A DNA stretch of 64,000 bases from Benincasa hispida (taxonomy: Eukaryota > Streptophyta > Magnoliopsida > Cucurbitales > Cucurbitaceae). The stretch is from positions 39,799,004 through 39,863,003 of the forward strand of contig NC_052354.1 of NCBI RefSeq assembly GCF_009727055.1. Reading direction: 5' to 3'. The stretch's first letter is position 1, and every line of letters starts with the position of its first letter. The translations under genes were made by a program, and so were the position numbers. Shown piece by piece: positions 1 to 11,039 of this stretch. The notes beneath the pieces are model-generated. The model worked only from the letters and a program-made list of their open reading frames with translations. It had not been told where the DNA came from and searched no databases.

Positions 1-23
1 AAGGGACTATACGACTCTATAAT

Positions 24-1450
24 TCAGACATCCTCACACTGGGAGGATAAGTAACCTGATCGCATGCTGGAAAAATAACTAGACTTCGGGAGAGGTAGGT
101 CTTGTGCCGCTTCTATTGTGAATGCTTGCATGCCACTAAATACTTGCGCCGCTATGATCAATTCCCGCGCCTCGTACTCGTCGAAGTAAATCGAGTCACC
201 TTCACCAGAAAAATGGGCCATCTTGGGACCTCCAACATCTGCAGGAACGGGATAATGGGTATCGAAGTAATAGGCCAGCCAACCATGGACATAATGGATG
301 GGGAAGTGAATGTCCATACGCCCAATGAGGTTTGAAGCCTCTGTTATCAACCCTAGGCCATGATAGATGTTGGCCAGGACTGGAACAGCGAGACTATAAA
401 CAGTTCCATGAGCCATCAAACAAGCCATTCTAAAGACCCCGGAGCGAAGATAACCTTCCTTTTGGGAAATACAAAAAGACATAACCAACAGGATAGAAAA
501 ACGGCTAGATAGGTCTTGTCCTTCAACCCGTCTCCTACCTCTAGCTTAGCGAATAGCATGTTCTCCCTGCTCGACCAATCTTGTAATGCGATCTGCGTAC
601 CGTCAGGATTTTGCGTGGACCGAGACCGGGAGGCTTTCTTTTGCTTCCATGTAACGGGCTTGTGATATTTGCGAGCCCAGGAACCAAAATGAGATCCATA
701 AGCTGATAAACACTAAGGAATCATGTTTCGTGGGAGTCAAGCAATTTTCTCTCTGCGAGCACACTATCAAAAAATATGCCCGAAAAAGGTGTTCGCACGT
801 TTTCGGCAAGTAATTCTCTTTGTCACAGTGACCAGTTAGTTCTTTGAGGGAGGGAATCACTTCTTTTAAAAGCGTTCTTTGATCAGAAGGCCCCTAAAAC
901 ACCAGAGGTCCCATAAGGAAATTGATGCTTCGCCGGCCATAGTATGAAGAATGTTGGTTGAAGGGCACCAGGCTTCACAGAAAGCTCAAACTATGTCACC
1001 ATTGTGATCATATGTGTACAGGGAGGAAATCACTACGTCAAGAAAATTAATGTCACGAAGGAATCGCTCGTTTCGACTTACTACAACCTCAAGCCACTCC
1101 CAGTAACAGTCAATGAAGCCGAATTCTCCAGTGACTTTTGTCACAACGCTCCAGTAGACCTGACCCTCAATTATGCGATGTCCGAGAGTTCGAACTCGAT
1201 CTGGGTTAGGATTTTCCTCATGAATAGAAGATCACAGGATCCATGCACGCTCTCCTTGGATCATGGGTACTTCCGTCAATAATTTGGAAAGGATCATGTT
1301 GTCATTTAAAGTTGGCCAGCGATCAGTGAAATGATCGGCTAACGATTTTGCCATAGGAAGGTTAAGTCCTTCCTTCATGGGCTGACTCCGATTTTTAAGA
1401 ATCACGAGGTGCCTCTCATCAGATGAGACGTGCTCGGCAAAGTAAACCAT
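24..1450 (-). pseudogene. Decayed plant mobile domain (PMD) gene
   Basis: Read on the minus strand from an ATG at 1450 (MVYFAEHVSSDE...), the sequence encodes one long PMD-like protein. Recognisable blocks in order are FTDRWPTLNDNM, NPNPDRVRTLGHRI, FGFIDCYWEWLEVV, the core MAGEASISLWDLW, and near the C end VPVLANIYHGLGLI and FPIHYVHGWLAYYFDTHY. The GE-x-S-x-SL-x-DLW block matches the usual PMD core. PMD proteins are linked to transposon silencing (MAIN/MAIL1) and are also carried by transposons. The copy is broken by an in-frame TGA at 986-988, a frameshift near 604-610 and another near 455-462. An upstream ATG at 1660 in the same frame reads through satellite and a 28-A run, so I rejected it. 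The assignment rests on remembered family patterns; that the copy is broken is visible directly. Confidence 0.72.
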
Positions 1451-1458
1451 TGTTCTGC

Positions 1459-1486
1459 AAAAAAAAAAAAAAAAAAAAAAAAAAAA
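1459..1486. repeat. 28-base poly-A run
   Basis: An uninterrupted run of 28 A sits a few bases 5' of the PMD pseudogene start (gene on the minus strand). A second A run follows at about 1520-1530. Length is likely to be unreliable in sequencing. Confidence 0.9.
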
Positions 1487-1544
1487 GGTCACAGAGGAAT
1501 GAGCTTCAACCATAGGTTCAAAAAAAAAAAATTCAATTATTCTA

Positions 1545-4500
1545 GGGTGATTAGGATGCTCCATGACAATCAGGATATATGAACAGTGCATTAGGTAGAC
1601 CTTATCGGATCCTCCCAGGGTGAAGCAGAAGAGCTGTAAACCTTGTAGGGCCCATTCCATGATAATTAGGATATGCGTACGGTGTTACAAGGTAGACCTT
1701 ATCGGGATCTTCCCTAGGGTGAAAGCATGAGAGAGTTGTAAGCTATGCAGGGCCCCTCCCATGGATGATCATGATATGCGAACGTGTAGTACAAGGTAGA
1801 CCTTATCAGGATCCTCCCTAAGGGTGAAAGCATGGGAGAGTTATAAGCCTTGCAGGGCTCCTCCGATGAGGATCAGGATATGGCATACGATGCTAAAAGG
1901 TAGACCCTTATCAGGATCTTCTCAATAGCGAAAGCATGAGAGTTGTAAGCTATTGCAGGGCCCTCCCATGATGATCATGATATGCGAACGGTGCTACAAG
2001 AGGTAGACCTTATCGGGATTCCTCCCAGAATGAAAGCATGGAAGAGTTTAAGCCTTAGCAAGGCCCCTCCCATGACGATCAGGATATGCAACGGTACTAC
2101 AAGGTAGACTTATAGGATCCTCCCTAGGGTGAAAGCCATGAGGAAGTTGTAAGCCTTGCAGGGCCATCCCATAACGATCAGGATATGAAACGGTGCTATA
2201 GGGTAGATCTTATCGGGATCCTCCTAGGTTGAAAGCATGGGGCAGTTGTAAACCTTGCAGAAACCCCTCCCATGATGATCAGGATATTCGAATGGTGCTA
2301 CAAGGTAGACCTATCATGATCCTCCCTAGGGTGAAAGCATGGGAGAGTTGTAAGACTTGCAGGACCCCACCCATGACGATGATGATATGTGAATGGTGCT
2401 ACAAGATATACCTTCTCGAGATCCTCCTTAGGATGAAAGCATGGGATTAGTTTTAAGCCTTGCAGGGCCCCTCCCATGACGATCAGTATACGCAAACGGT
2501 GCTACAGGTAGACCTTATCGGGATCTTCCCTTGGGTGAAAGCATGGGAGAGTTGTAAGCCTTGCATGACCCCTCCCATGATGACAAGGATATGCGAACGG
2601 TGCTACAACGTAGACCTTATCGGGATCCTCCCTAGGGTGAAAGCATGGAAAGAGTTGTAAGCCTTGCAGGGCCCCTCCCATGACAATCAGGATATGCGAA
2701 CGATGCTACAAGGTAGACCTTATCGGGATCCTCCCTAGGGTGAAAGTATGGGCGAGTTATATGCCTTGTAGGGCCCCTCCTATGACGATTAGGATATGCG
2801 AATGCTAGTACATGGTAGACCTTATAGAATCCTCTATAGGGTGAAAGCATGGGAGAGTTTTAAGCCTTGCAAGGCCCCTACCATGACGATCAGGATATGC
2901 GAACAGTGCTACAAGGTATACCTTATCGGGATCCTCTCTAGGGTGAAAGCATGAGAGAGTTGTAGGACTTGTAGGGCCCCTCCCATGACCGATCAGGATA
3001 TGCGAATGGTGCTACAAGGTAGACCTTATTGGGATCTTACCTAGGGTGAAAGCATGGGGGAGTTGTAACTCCTTGCAGGGCCCCTCCCATGATGATCAAG
3101 ATATACGAACGGTGCTACAAGGTAGACTTTATGGGGATCCTCCCTAGGGTTAAAGCATGGGAGAGTTGTAAGCCTTGCAGGCCCCTCCCATGACGATTCG
3201 AATATGCATACGGTGCTACAAGGTAGACCCTACCGGGATCCTCCCTTGGGTGAAAGCAAGAGAGAGTTGTAGGCCTTGTAGGGACCCTCCATCGATGATC
3301 AGGATATGCAAACGGTGCTACAAGGTAGACCTTATCGGGATCTTCCCTAGAGTGAGAGCATGGGAGATTTGTAAGCCTTGCAAGGTCCCTCCTATGAAGA
3401 TCAGGATATACGAACGGTGCTACACGGTAGACCTTATCGGGATCCTCACTAGGGTGAAAGCATGAGAGAGTTGTAAGCCTTGCAGGGCCCATTCCATGAT
3501 GATCAGGATATGCAGACGGTGCTATAAGGTAGACCTTACCGGGATCCTCCTTAGTGTGAAAGCATGCGAGAGTTGTAAACCTTGCGGAGCCCCTCCTATG
3601 ATGATCAAGATATGCGTACGGTGCTACAAAGTAGACCTTACCGGGATCCTCTCTAGGGTGAAAGCATGAGAGAGTTGTAAACCTTGCAGGGCCCCTCCCA
3701 TGACGATCAGGATATGCGAACGATGCTACAAGGTAGGCCTTATCGAGATCCTCCCTAGGGTGAAAGCATGGGAGAATTATAAGCCTTGTAGGGCCCCTCC
3801 AATGACGATCAGGATATGCGAACAGTGCTAGAAGGTAGACCTTATTGGGATCTCCCTAAGGTGAAAGCATGGGAGAGTTGTAAGCCTTGCAAGGCCCCTC
3901 CCATGACGATCAGGATATGCGAACGGTTCTACAAGGTAGATCTTATCGGGATCCTCCTTTGGGTGAAAACATGAGAGAGTTGTAAGCCTTGCAAGGCCGC
4001 TCCCATGATGATCAGGATATGGGAATGGTGCTACAAGGTAGACCTGATCAGGATCCTACCTAGGGTGAAAGCATGAGGGTGTTGTAAGCCTTGTAGGGCG
4101 CCTCCCATGATGATCAAGATATACGAACAGTACTACAAGGTAGACCTTATGGCGATCCTCCCTAGGGTTAAAGCATGAAAGGAGTTGTAAGCCATGCAAG
4201 GCCCCTCCCATGACGATCAGGATATGCGTATGGTGCTACAAGGTAGACCTTATCGAGATCCTCCCTACGGTAAAAGCATGAAAGAGTTGTAAGCCTTACT
4301 GGGACCCTCTCTGGACGATCAGGATATGGGAACGGTGCTACAAGGTAGACCTTATCGGGATCCTCCTTAGGGTGAAAGCATGGGAGATTTGTAAGCCTTG
4401 CAAGGCCCCTCCCATGACGATCAGGATATGCGAACGGTGCTACAAGGTAGACCTTATCGAGATCCTCCCTAGGGTAAAAGCATGGAAGAGTTGTAAGCCT

Positions 4501-6340
4501 TGCAGGGCCCATCCTATGAGGATTAGAAATGTAAACGGTGCTATAAAGTAGACCTTATCGGGATCCTCTCTAGGGTGAAAGCATGCAAGAGTTGTAAACC
4601 TTGCGGAGCCCCTCCCTTGATAATCAGGATATGCGTACAGTGCTACAAGGTAGACCTTATCGGGATCCTCCTTAGGGTGAAATCATGGAACAGTTGTAAG
4701 CCTTGCAAGGCCCCTCCCATGACGATCAGGATATATGAACGATGCTACAAGGTAGACCTTATCGGGATCCTCCCTGGGGTGAAAGCATGGGAGAGTTGTA
4801 AGCCTTGTAAAGGCCCTCCCATGACGATCAAGATATGCGAACAGTGCTAGAAGGTAGTGCTTATGGGGATCTCCCTAGGGTGAAAGCATGACAGAGTTGT
4901 AAGACTTGCAGGGCTCCTCCCAATACGATCAGGATATGCGAACGGTGCTACAAGGTATACCTTATTGGGATCCTCCCTAGGGTGAAAGCATGAGAGATTT
5001 ATAAGCCTTGCAGGGCCCCTCCTATAACGATCAGGATATGCGAACGGTGCTACAGAGGTAGACCTTATCGGGATCCTACCTATGGTGAAAGCATATGGGA
5101 GTTTTAAGCCTTATAGGGCCCCTCCCATAATGATCAGGATATACAAACGGTTCTACAAGTTTGACCTTATAGGGATCCTCCCTAGGGTTAAAGCATGGGA
5201 GAGTTGTAAGGCTTGCAGGGCCCCTCCCATGACAATCAGGATATGCGTACGGTGCTACAAGATAGACCTTATCGGGATCCTCCCTAGGGTGAAAGCATGG
5301 GAAAGTTGTTAGCCTTGCAGGGTTCTTCCCATGACGATCAGGATATGCGAACAGTGCTACAAGGTAGACCTTATCGGGATCCTCCCTAGGGTGAAAGCAT
5401 GGGAGAGTTGTAAGCCTTATAGGACATCTCCCATGACGATCATGATATGTGAATGGTGTTATAAGGTAGACCTTATCGAGATATGGGAATCCTCCCATGA
5501 CGATCAGGATATGCGAACGGTGCTATATTGTAGACCTTATGGGGATCCTCCCTAGTGTGAAAGCATGAGAGAGTTTTAAGCCTTGCAGGGCCCCTCCCAT
5601 GACGATCAGGATATGCGAACAGTGCTACAAGGTTTACCTTATCGGGATCCTCCCTAGGGTCAAAGTATGGGAGAGTTGTATGCCTTGTAGGGCCCCTCCC
5701 ATGACGATCAGGATATGCTAACGGTTCTACTAGGTAGACCTTATCGGGATCCTCACTAGGGTGAAATCATGGGAGAGTTGTAAGCCTTGCATGGCCGCTC
5801 CCATGATGATCAAGATATGAAAATGGTGCTACAAGGTAGACCTTACCAGGATCCTCCCTAGGGTGAAAGCATGGGAGACTTGTAAGCCTTGCAGAGCCCC
5901 TTCCATGACGATCATGATATGTGAATAGTGCTACAAGGTAGACCTTATCGGAATCCTACCTAGGGTGAAAGCATGGGAGAGTTGTAAGCCTTGCAGGGCC
6001 CCTCCCATGATGATCAGGATATGCGAACGGTGCTACAAGATAAACCTTATGGGAATTCCCCCTAAGGTTAAAACATGGAAGAGTTGTAAGCCTTGCAGGG
6101 TCCCTCCCATGCGAATATGCGAATGGTGCTACAATGCAGACCTTATCGGACTCTTCCCTAGAGTGAAAGCATGGTAGAGTTGTAAGCCTTGTAGGACCCC
6201 TCTCATGACGATCAGGATGCCCAAACGGCACTGCAAGATAGTTAGTGATTGAATGAGGGGGTTATAAGCCTTTGTGGATCCCCCTTGACGATTAGGAAGC
6301 ACGAATAGGCATGCAGTAGATAGACCATACCAAGGTCATC
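1545..6340. repeat. 102-bp tandem satellite, about 46 copies
   Basis: The unit begins GGGTGAAAGCATGGGAGAG, passes through TTGTAAGCCTTGCAGGGC, CCATGACGATCAGGATATG and ACGGTGCTACAAGG, and ends GGGATCCTCCCTA. Successive GGGTGAAAG starts at 2533, 2635, 2738, 2839 and 2941 give spacings of 102, 103, 101 and 102. Copies differ by scattered substitutions and one-base indels. The first unit abuts the PMD pseudogene 5' side, and the last clear unit ends near 6240 followed by degenerate sequence. Because 102 is 34 codons, both strands give 34-residue repeated peptides (plus: KAWESCKPCRAPPM...; minus: GRGPARLTTLPCFHP...). No reading frame crosses the array, so I treat it as non-coding satellite. Confidence 0.93.
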
Positions 6341-6689
6341 CTTATGTGCGCAAAATTCGATCACGCGGCTGGATATTTCTACAACAAAAAAAAATAGAGA
6401 AAGAAAAAGAATTGTTGTTACAAAACTGCCTAGGAAGAAAACGCTGGAAGAAAAGAGGAAAAATAGAAAGGAAAGATTAGAAGATGAGGGAATGAAGATA
6501 ATGGAGAGATTTGGGGTCTAAAGGTTCCCTACGTTTCATAACAAATTAGGAAATCTAAATCAAATAAAAGATTTGTTTTAAAATATTAGATTTTTTTATC
6601 AGATTTCCTAATTTGATTCTATCCTAATTTAAAATTAAATTAAACAAATTTTCTATTTAATTTAATGTTATTAGACTTTGTTCTCAAAT
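6341..6689. other. Purine-rich spacer, no gene seen
   Basis: After the satellite tail the sequence becomes A/G-rich (about 6385-6530) and then strongly AT-rich. No reading frame or RNA gene is recognisable. Confidence 0.6.
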
Positions 6690-7440
6690 TTATCTTCAAT
6701 TAAGATTTGGACATATTCCAAATTTTATTCAAAGTCAGATTTAAATTGTGGATAAAATCATAAATTAAAATCTGACAATACTCCAAATTTTATTCAAAAT
6801 CAAAATTGTTCAATATTGAGATTAAATTGTAAATAAAATCTCAAATTAAAATTTGGGCATATTCCAAATTTTATCCCAAATCTAAATTATGAGACTTTTA
6901 TCCTCAACCAAATTATTAAGGATAAAATCTCAAATTAAAATTTGGACATATTCAAAATTTTATCCCCAATCTAAATTATGAGACTTTTATCCTCAAGCTA
7001 AATTATTAAGGATAAAATCTCAAATTAAAATTTGGGCATATTCCAAATTTTATACCACCTAAATCACTAAATCATACTTTTATCCTTAAGTCAAATTAAA
7101 ATTTGGGCATATTCCAAATTTTATCCCAAATCTAGATCACTAAATCACCCGACTTTTATCTCAAACCAAATTATTAAGAATAAAATTTCAAATTAAAATT
7201 TGGGCATATTCCAAATTTTATATCAAATTCATCTAAATTTAGTTCAGTTAAAATTTGGCCATATTCCAAAATTTATTCCAAATTCAAGTTATTTGAGTTT
7301 TTATTTTCAATCAAAATCAATTGTGGATAAGGAAAAAATCTCAATTGATCTTTTATTGAAATTTAGGCATATCCCAAATTTTATCTTAAATCCAAATCAA
7401 ATTAAATTGGGACAAAAAAAAAAAATTTGTTCGTAAACTT
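6690..7440. repeat. AT-rich tandem repeat, about 89-bp period
   Basis: The phrase CAAATTAAAATTTGGGCATA followed by TTCCAAATTTTATCCCAAAT recurs at 6842, 6931, 7021, 7092 and 7189, with degenerate copies on both sides. Most spacings are 89-90 bp, with some units shortened or lengthened. It lies just upstream of a probable LTR and may be internal non-coding DNA of that element. Small open frames here are repeat shadows. Confidence 0.75.
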
Positions 7441-7621
7441 GGCCATATCTCAAATTTGATCCCAAACTCAAATTAAACTTATATACTAAACTCATAGTTT
7501 GACTGACACATCAATTGAGATCAAATTCAAGAACATATATATTTGGATTTTGATTCCAACTTTATATTCTTTTTTCGATATTCATCACCCATATATGTGC
7601 ATAAATCTCGGAAGGGGCATT

Positions 7622-8230
7622 TGTTGAATTAGAAATTTTGGACCAATCACAAGTAGCACGTCATTTATTAAATTAGTGACAAAATTTTAAATCATTAAAT
7701 TTGGGTCAAATTAGAAATTGACATATGTCCCAAATTGAAGTTGAAGATAAATTTCGGTGACATCATGTAGTTTTATTATGACCGTTCGAATAGATTAATT
7801 TGGGCCAATTTAATATTATTATTTGGGTCAAAGTCCAAGCCCAACAATAGGTTGAATTTGACCCAAATGTTAAATTAGGCCTAAATCACCCATGGGCTAA
7901 CCAGGGCCAAGCCCATGAAGCCCATCAGAGAACCTATAAATAGAGACACTCTTCTCATTGAGTCCAGAGAATTCATCAACAAGGAGAAGACTCCCAAAAC
8001 TCACTCGTAGAAGACAAAAGACCCTTGAAGATACAAAGACTCTTCCAAGACTTCTACTTCAAGAACGTTCGGTTTTTTTTTTCTTCTTCAAGCACATTCA
8101 CCCAATTGAGAGAGAATCAGATGATCAAGTATTAGATATCGAACCACATCGCATCAAATCAATTTCAACATCAACACCAACTCAAGTTCAACACCACGAA
8201 ACGCGTTTCTCGAGAAACCTCGTGTGAACA
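7622..8230 (+). mobile_element. Probable 3' or solo LTR of a retrotransposon
   Basis: A purine tract (CGGAAGGGGC, 7609-7618) is followed by TGTTGAATTAG at 7622, the usual order of polypurine tract then LTR start. A TATA box lies at 7935-7942, followed by a CA-rich leader-like stretch, and the segment can be closed at a CA at 8230. No second LTR or coding region is in view and I could not find a target site duplication, so the limits are inferred. Confidence 0.45.
7935..7942 (+). promoter_or_regulatory. TATA box in the LTR
   Basis: TATAAATA lies in GAACCTATAAATAGAGACAC, a typical plant LTR core promoter context about 310 bp inside the LTR. Confidence 0.5.
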
Positions 8231-8254
8231 GTAACTATAAAAATAGATTATTTG

Positions 8255-8434
8255 GAGTTCACAAATCTGCACCAGATATCCCAGACACCCAAACATATGA
8301 ACTCAACTCTACACCCCAAACACATATATATGAACTCAGACCAAATAACTCTGCACACTAAATGCAGATATATGGACTTCATAGACATATAAACTTTAGA
8401 CATTTTATCTCAACTCAGCGCCCCAAACAACCCC
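8255..8434. mobile_element. Possible PIF/Harbinger-type MITE end
   Basis: The segment ends CCCCAAACAACCCC (8421-8434) followed by TAA, which resembles a Tourist/Harbinger terminal repeat with a TAA target duplication. Internal AACTCA-rich phrases recur. The opposite terminus was not found, so this is a weak call. Confidence 0.3.
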
Positions 8435-8727
8435 TAAACCTTTTCATATCTATTCTCTCATGAAATTTTGATTGATTCAAATTTTTATAACAATGATTTT
8501 TCTTAAAGTTTTATCCAATAGTTCAAACTAGAAAACGAATTAGCTGCAATGTAAATCATAGAAAATTCTTATATAATTATATTATAATAAATTATATATT
8601 AAATATCAATAGCTAACAAAATCACACCAATATTGTATTTATTTACAAAATACTGAAATTAGTATTTTCTAATTTCAAATTAAAATTTATCGAATACTAT
8701 TTTACTTTATTTCATAGTTGCTTTATC

Positions 8728-8754
<27 letters not shown>
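8728..8754. repeat. (TA)n microsatellite
   Basis: A run of about 13 TA dinucleotides, continuing into imperfect TATAT sequence to about 8785. The surrounding 8435-9267 stretch is AT-rich with no recognisable gene. Confidence 0.85.
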
Positions 8755-8759
<5 letters not shown>

Positions 8760-9267
8760 TAATATATTATATAATATATAATAAAGAATACAACTTCTAA
8801 GAAAATTATTTTAAAAATTACAATAATCCTAACCTAAGTTTAAATCAATTTTTATCTAAAACTTGGATAATTTCACTAATGATACAAATGTTAAAAAATT
8901 TTGTAAAACTAGTTCTAATTCATGATTATTCTAAAAGAACTATACAAAATAGTCAAGATATAGGATCTAAATATGGATGAAAAACCATAATTATATATGA
9001 TATTAGAATTACCTAAACTTAGATCAAAACTTGCAAATGAGTTTGTGGTTTTCCTCAACTATGCAACCAAGGGAATAGGAGGCCGAAAGCATAGTATTTT
9101 GGGGACCATAACTTTATATTTATAAGTTGATCCTAAAATTTCTATAATTCTATAGAAGCAATAGACTTGCTTCTACTCGGCAAATCAGCAAATCACACTT
9201 CTATGTTGGCTTTTTAACTCTTAATCTCAAATTAATTAGTTTTAATAAATTCATTAATTAATATTTT

Positions 9268-10501
9268 GATGATAAAATACCTACTTTTATTTATCAATAA
9301 TTTAAGTGTTTTGAAGTGTACATCATGTAGAGCTTGGAACAATGGTTTCAACGCAATTTGGAACACTCAAATTGAGCTTAAATGAAAAAGTGATAGTCAA
9401 AACGAACTTAACGGAAAAATTTCGAGCTGATACGTGAAATAATTTTTCTTATCACAGTAGAACATTTGGAAGGTGTCAATTGAAGCAATGGAGGAGTGAT
9501 ATTTGGTGGACTTTTGATTTTTGGATTGATTTTAGAAAGGAAATGAATTTAAAAAGAAAATGAAGTTTGTGCTGATACGTGAAATAATTATTTTATTTTA
9601 TGTTTGTGCTTAACGCTAGTTTTGAACCCATGTTGTACATTTTTTTTTTGTTAGGTTTTAAAAGTTATATATTATTATATTTTTAGATATATACTATTAT
9701 ATTATTTTTTTTGCTTATTCCTAACAGCTAGTTGAGTTTAAATCTCTACCATTCAATTTTCTTTTACCAATATCCAATGACCCAAATTGAATGTGATTCG
9801 TATGAATCTTTTGTCTTCTCCAAATTTTTGACAACAATTACATATTTTTACAATACTCAAAATCACTATTTTATTCTCTCCAAACTCTTAATTTTTTCCT
9901 TTTCATCTTATTCTTGAGAGATTTATGTATTGTGAGGATTTATTTGTTGAGTACATAAATTTGTAAAGCTACTATTTAAGAGAATTTTTCTCATCTTGTT
10001 CTTCATTTCAAAATCCATTGTAAATTGTTACTCTTGAACCCATAACAAGAGTGTTGCAACGGTTTAATCCTCAACCATAGAAAGGATCGAGTTTGTTCGT
10101 CCAGAAAAGAAACGTTGTAGCGGTTCGACTTTAAGTCGTGGAAAGAGTCAAGTTTGTCGTGATATACCCAAGAGGAGCTTGGAAAGTGGATGTAGGTCGA
10201 TTGTGCCGAACCACTATAAAATTCTCGGTATCAATTTCTCTATCCTTCTTCTATTTAATTTTGCAATTAATTTGTTAACATATTTCATTCCATAAAATTA
10301 ATTGCTATAGTTTGTTCTTGAATTTGTTTATGTCAATCGCTTGATTATTTTGGGTTGATATTTTATCCTTGAAATTCTTATTTAAATTAATTGCTAGCAA
10401 AAAAGTTTATTGATTTATTTAATTGGGTCGATATTTTTTTAAAAAGTTTCATTAGTTTAAATAAACCATATTCACCCTCTTTACGGTTGTCATACTGATC
10501 A
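9268..10501 (+). mobile_element. SIRE/Maximus-like copia LTR remnant
   Basis: The start TGATGATAAAATACC and the phrase GGAACAATGGTTTCAACGC resemble SIRE-type copia LTRs. Downstream are GGAAAGTGGATGTAGGTCG and GCCGAACCACTATAAAA (about 10177-10225). The end ATTCACCCTC...GGTTGTCATACTGATCA also fits. No coding region flanks it, so it is probably a solo LTR. The family match is from memory; the exact ends and target duplication are uncertain. Confidence 0.45.
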
Positions 10502-10662
10502 TACAATCTATATGCAAAGTTATGAGCTCATAATTTAAACCACACAATATACTCATTACATAGCCCAAATGTACGTAATTGTTATTTAATTTGTTACTCA
10601 CATATGAGTTAATTATTAAATTAAGCATAAAAAGCCTTAAATATAGGAGTTTTTTTTTTTTT

Positions 10663-10722
10663 AAATATTGTGATTAGGAAAATATAGTGGTTCTGAAACT
10701 ATTTAAAATATATGGTTGTTTT
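10663..10722 (+). repeat. MULE left terminal inverted repeat
   Basis: Contains AATATTGT, then AATATAGTGGTTCTGAAACT and ATTTAAAATATATGGTTGTT. The reverse complement of the right end gives AATATTGTTGTTTTGAAACT then ATTTATAAAAGTACGGTTGT, sharing GAAACTATTTA and GGTTGTTTT at the same spacing. Confidence 0.65.
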
Positions 10723-10759
10723 GGAGTTTCTGAGGGGGGGATATTGTGTAAAATATTTT

Positions 10760-11030
10760 GTTGAGGGTTCAACCCTCGACTTGTCAAAAATTAAAGAAGA
10801 GGTCGATGGTTTGACCTTCGACCTAAAAGAAATTAAATAAGACGAAAAAATTGAAGAAATAGTCGAGGGTTCAACCCTCGACCTTTTGAAAATCAAAGAA
10901 GAGGTCGAGGATTTGACCCTCGACTTAAAAGAAATTAAAGAAGACGACAAAATTCAAAGAAGAGGTCGAGAGTTCAACCCTTGACCTAAATAGACGACAA
11001 AATTTAAACAAAAGGTTGAGGGTTCATGAA
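10760..11030. repeat. Cluster of 21-nt palindromes near the MULE left end
   Basis: Five near-perfect palindromes start at 10760, 10802, 10862, 10904 and 10965, with a partial one near 11014. The best (10862-10882) has arms GTCGAGGGTT and AACCCTCGAC around one base. Spacings alternate 42, 60, 42, 61, so the unit is a dimer of about 102 bp. The centres alternate too: TTCAAC at 10760, 10862 and 10965, TTTGAC at 10802 and 10904. Such sites could form hairpins or bind a transposase dimer; this is inference. Confidence 0.8.
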
Positions 11031-11039
11031 TATTTTATT

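Noticed and set aside
1450..1660. Upstream start of the PMD gene at 1660
   Set aside because: The extension encodes satellite and a poly-Phe run from poly-A. The family starts at MVYFAEH.
1545..6340. Open frames of 60-140 codons on both strands of the satellite
   Set aside because: They repeat the 34-residue translation of the 102-bp unit, break at indels and start at arbitrary ATGs.
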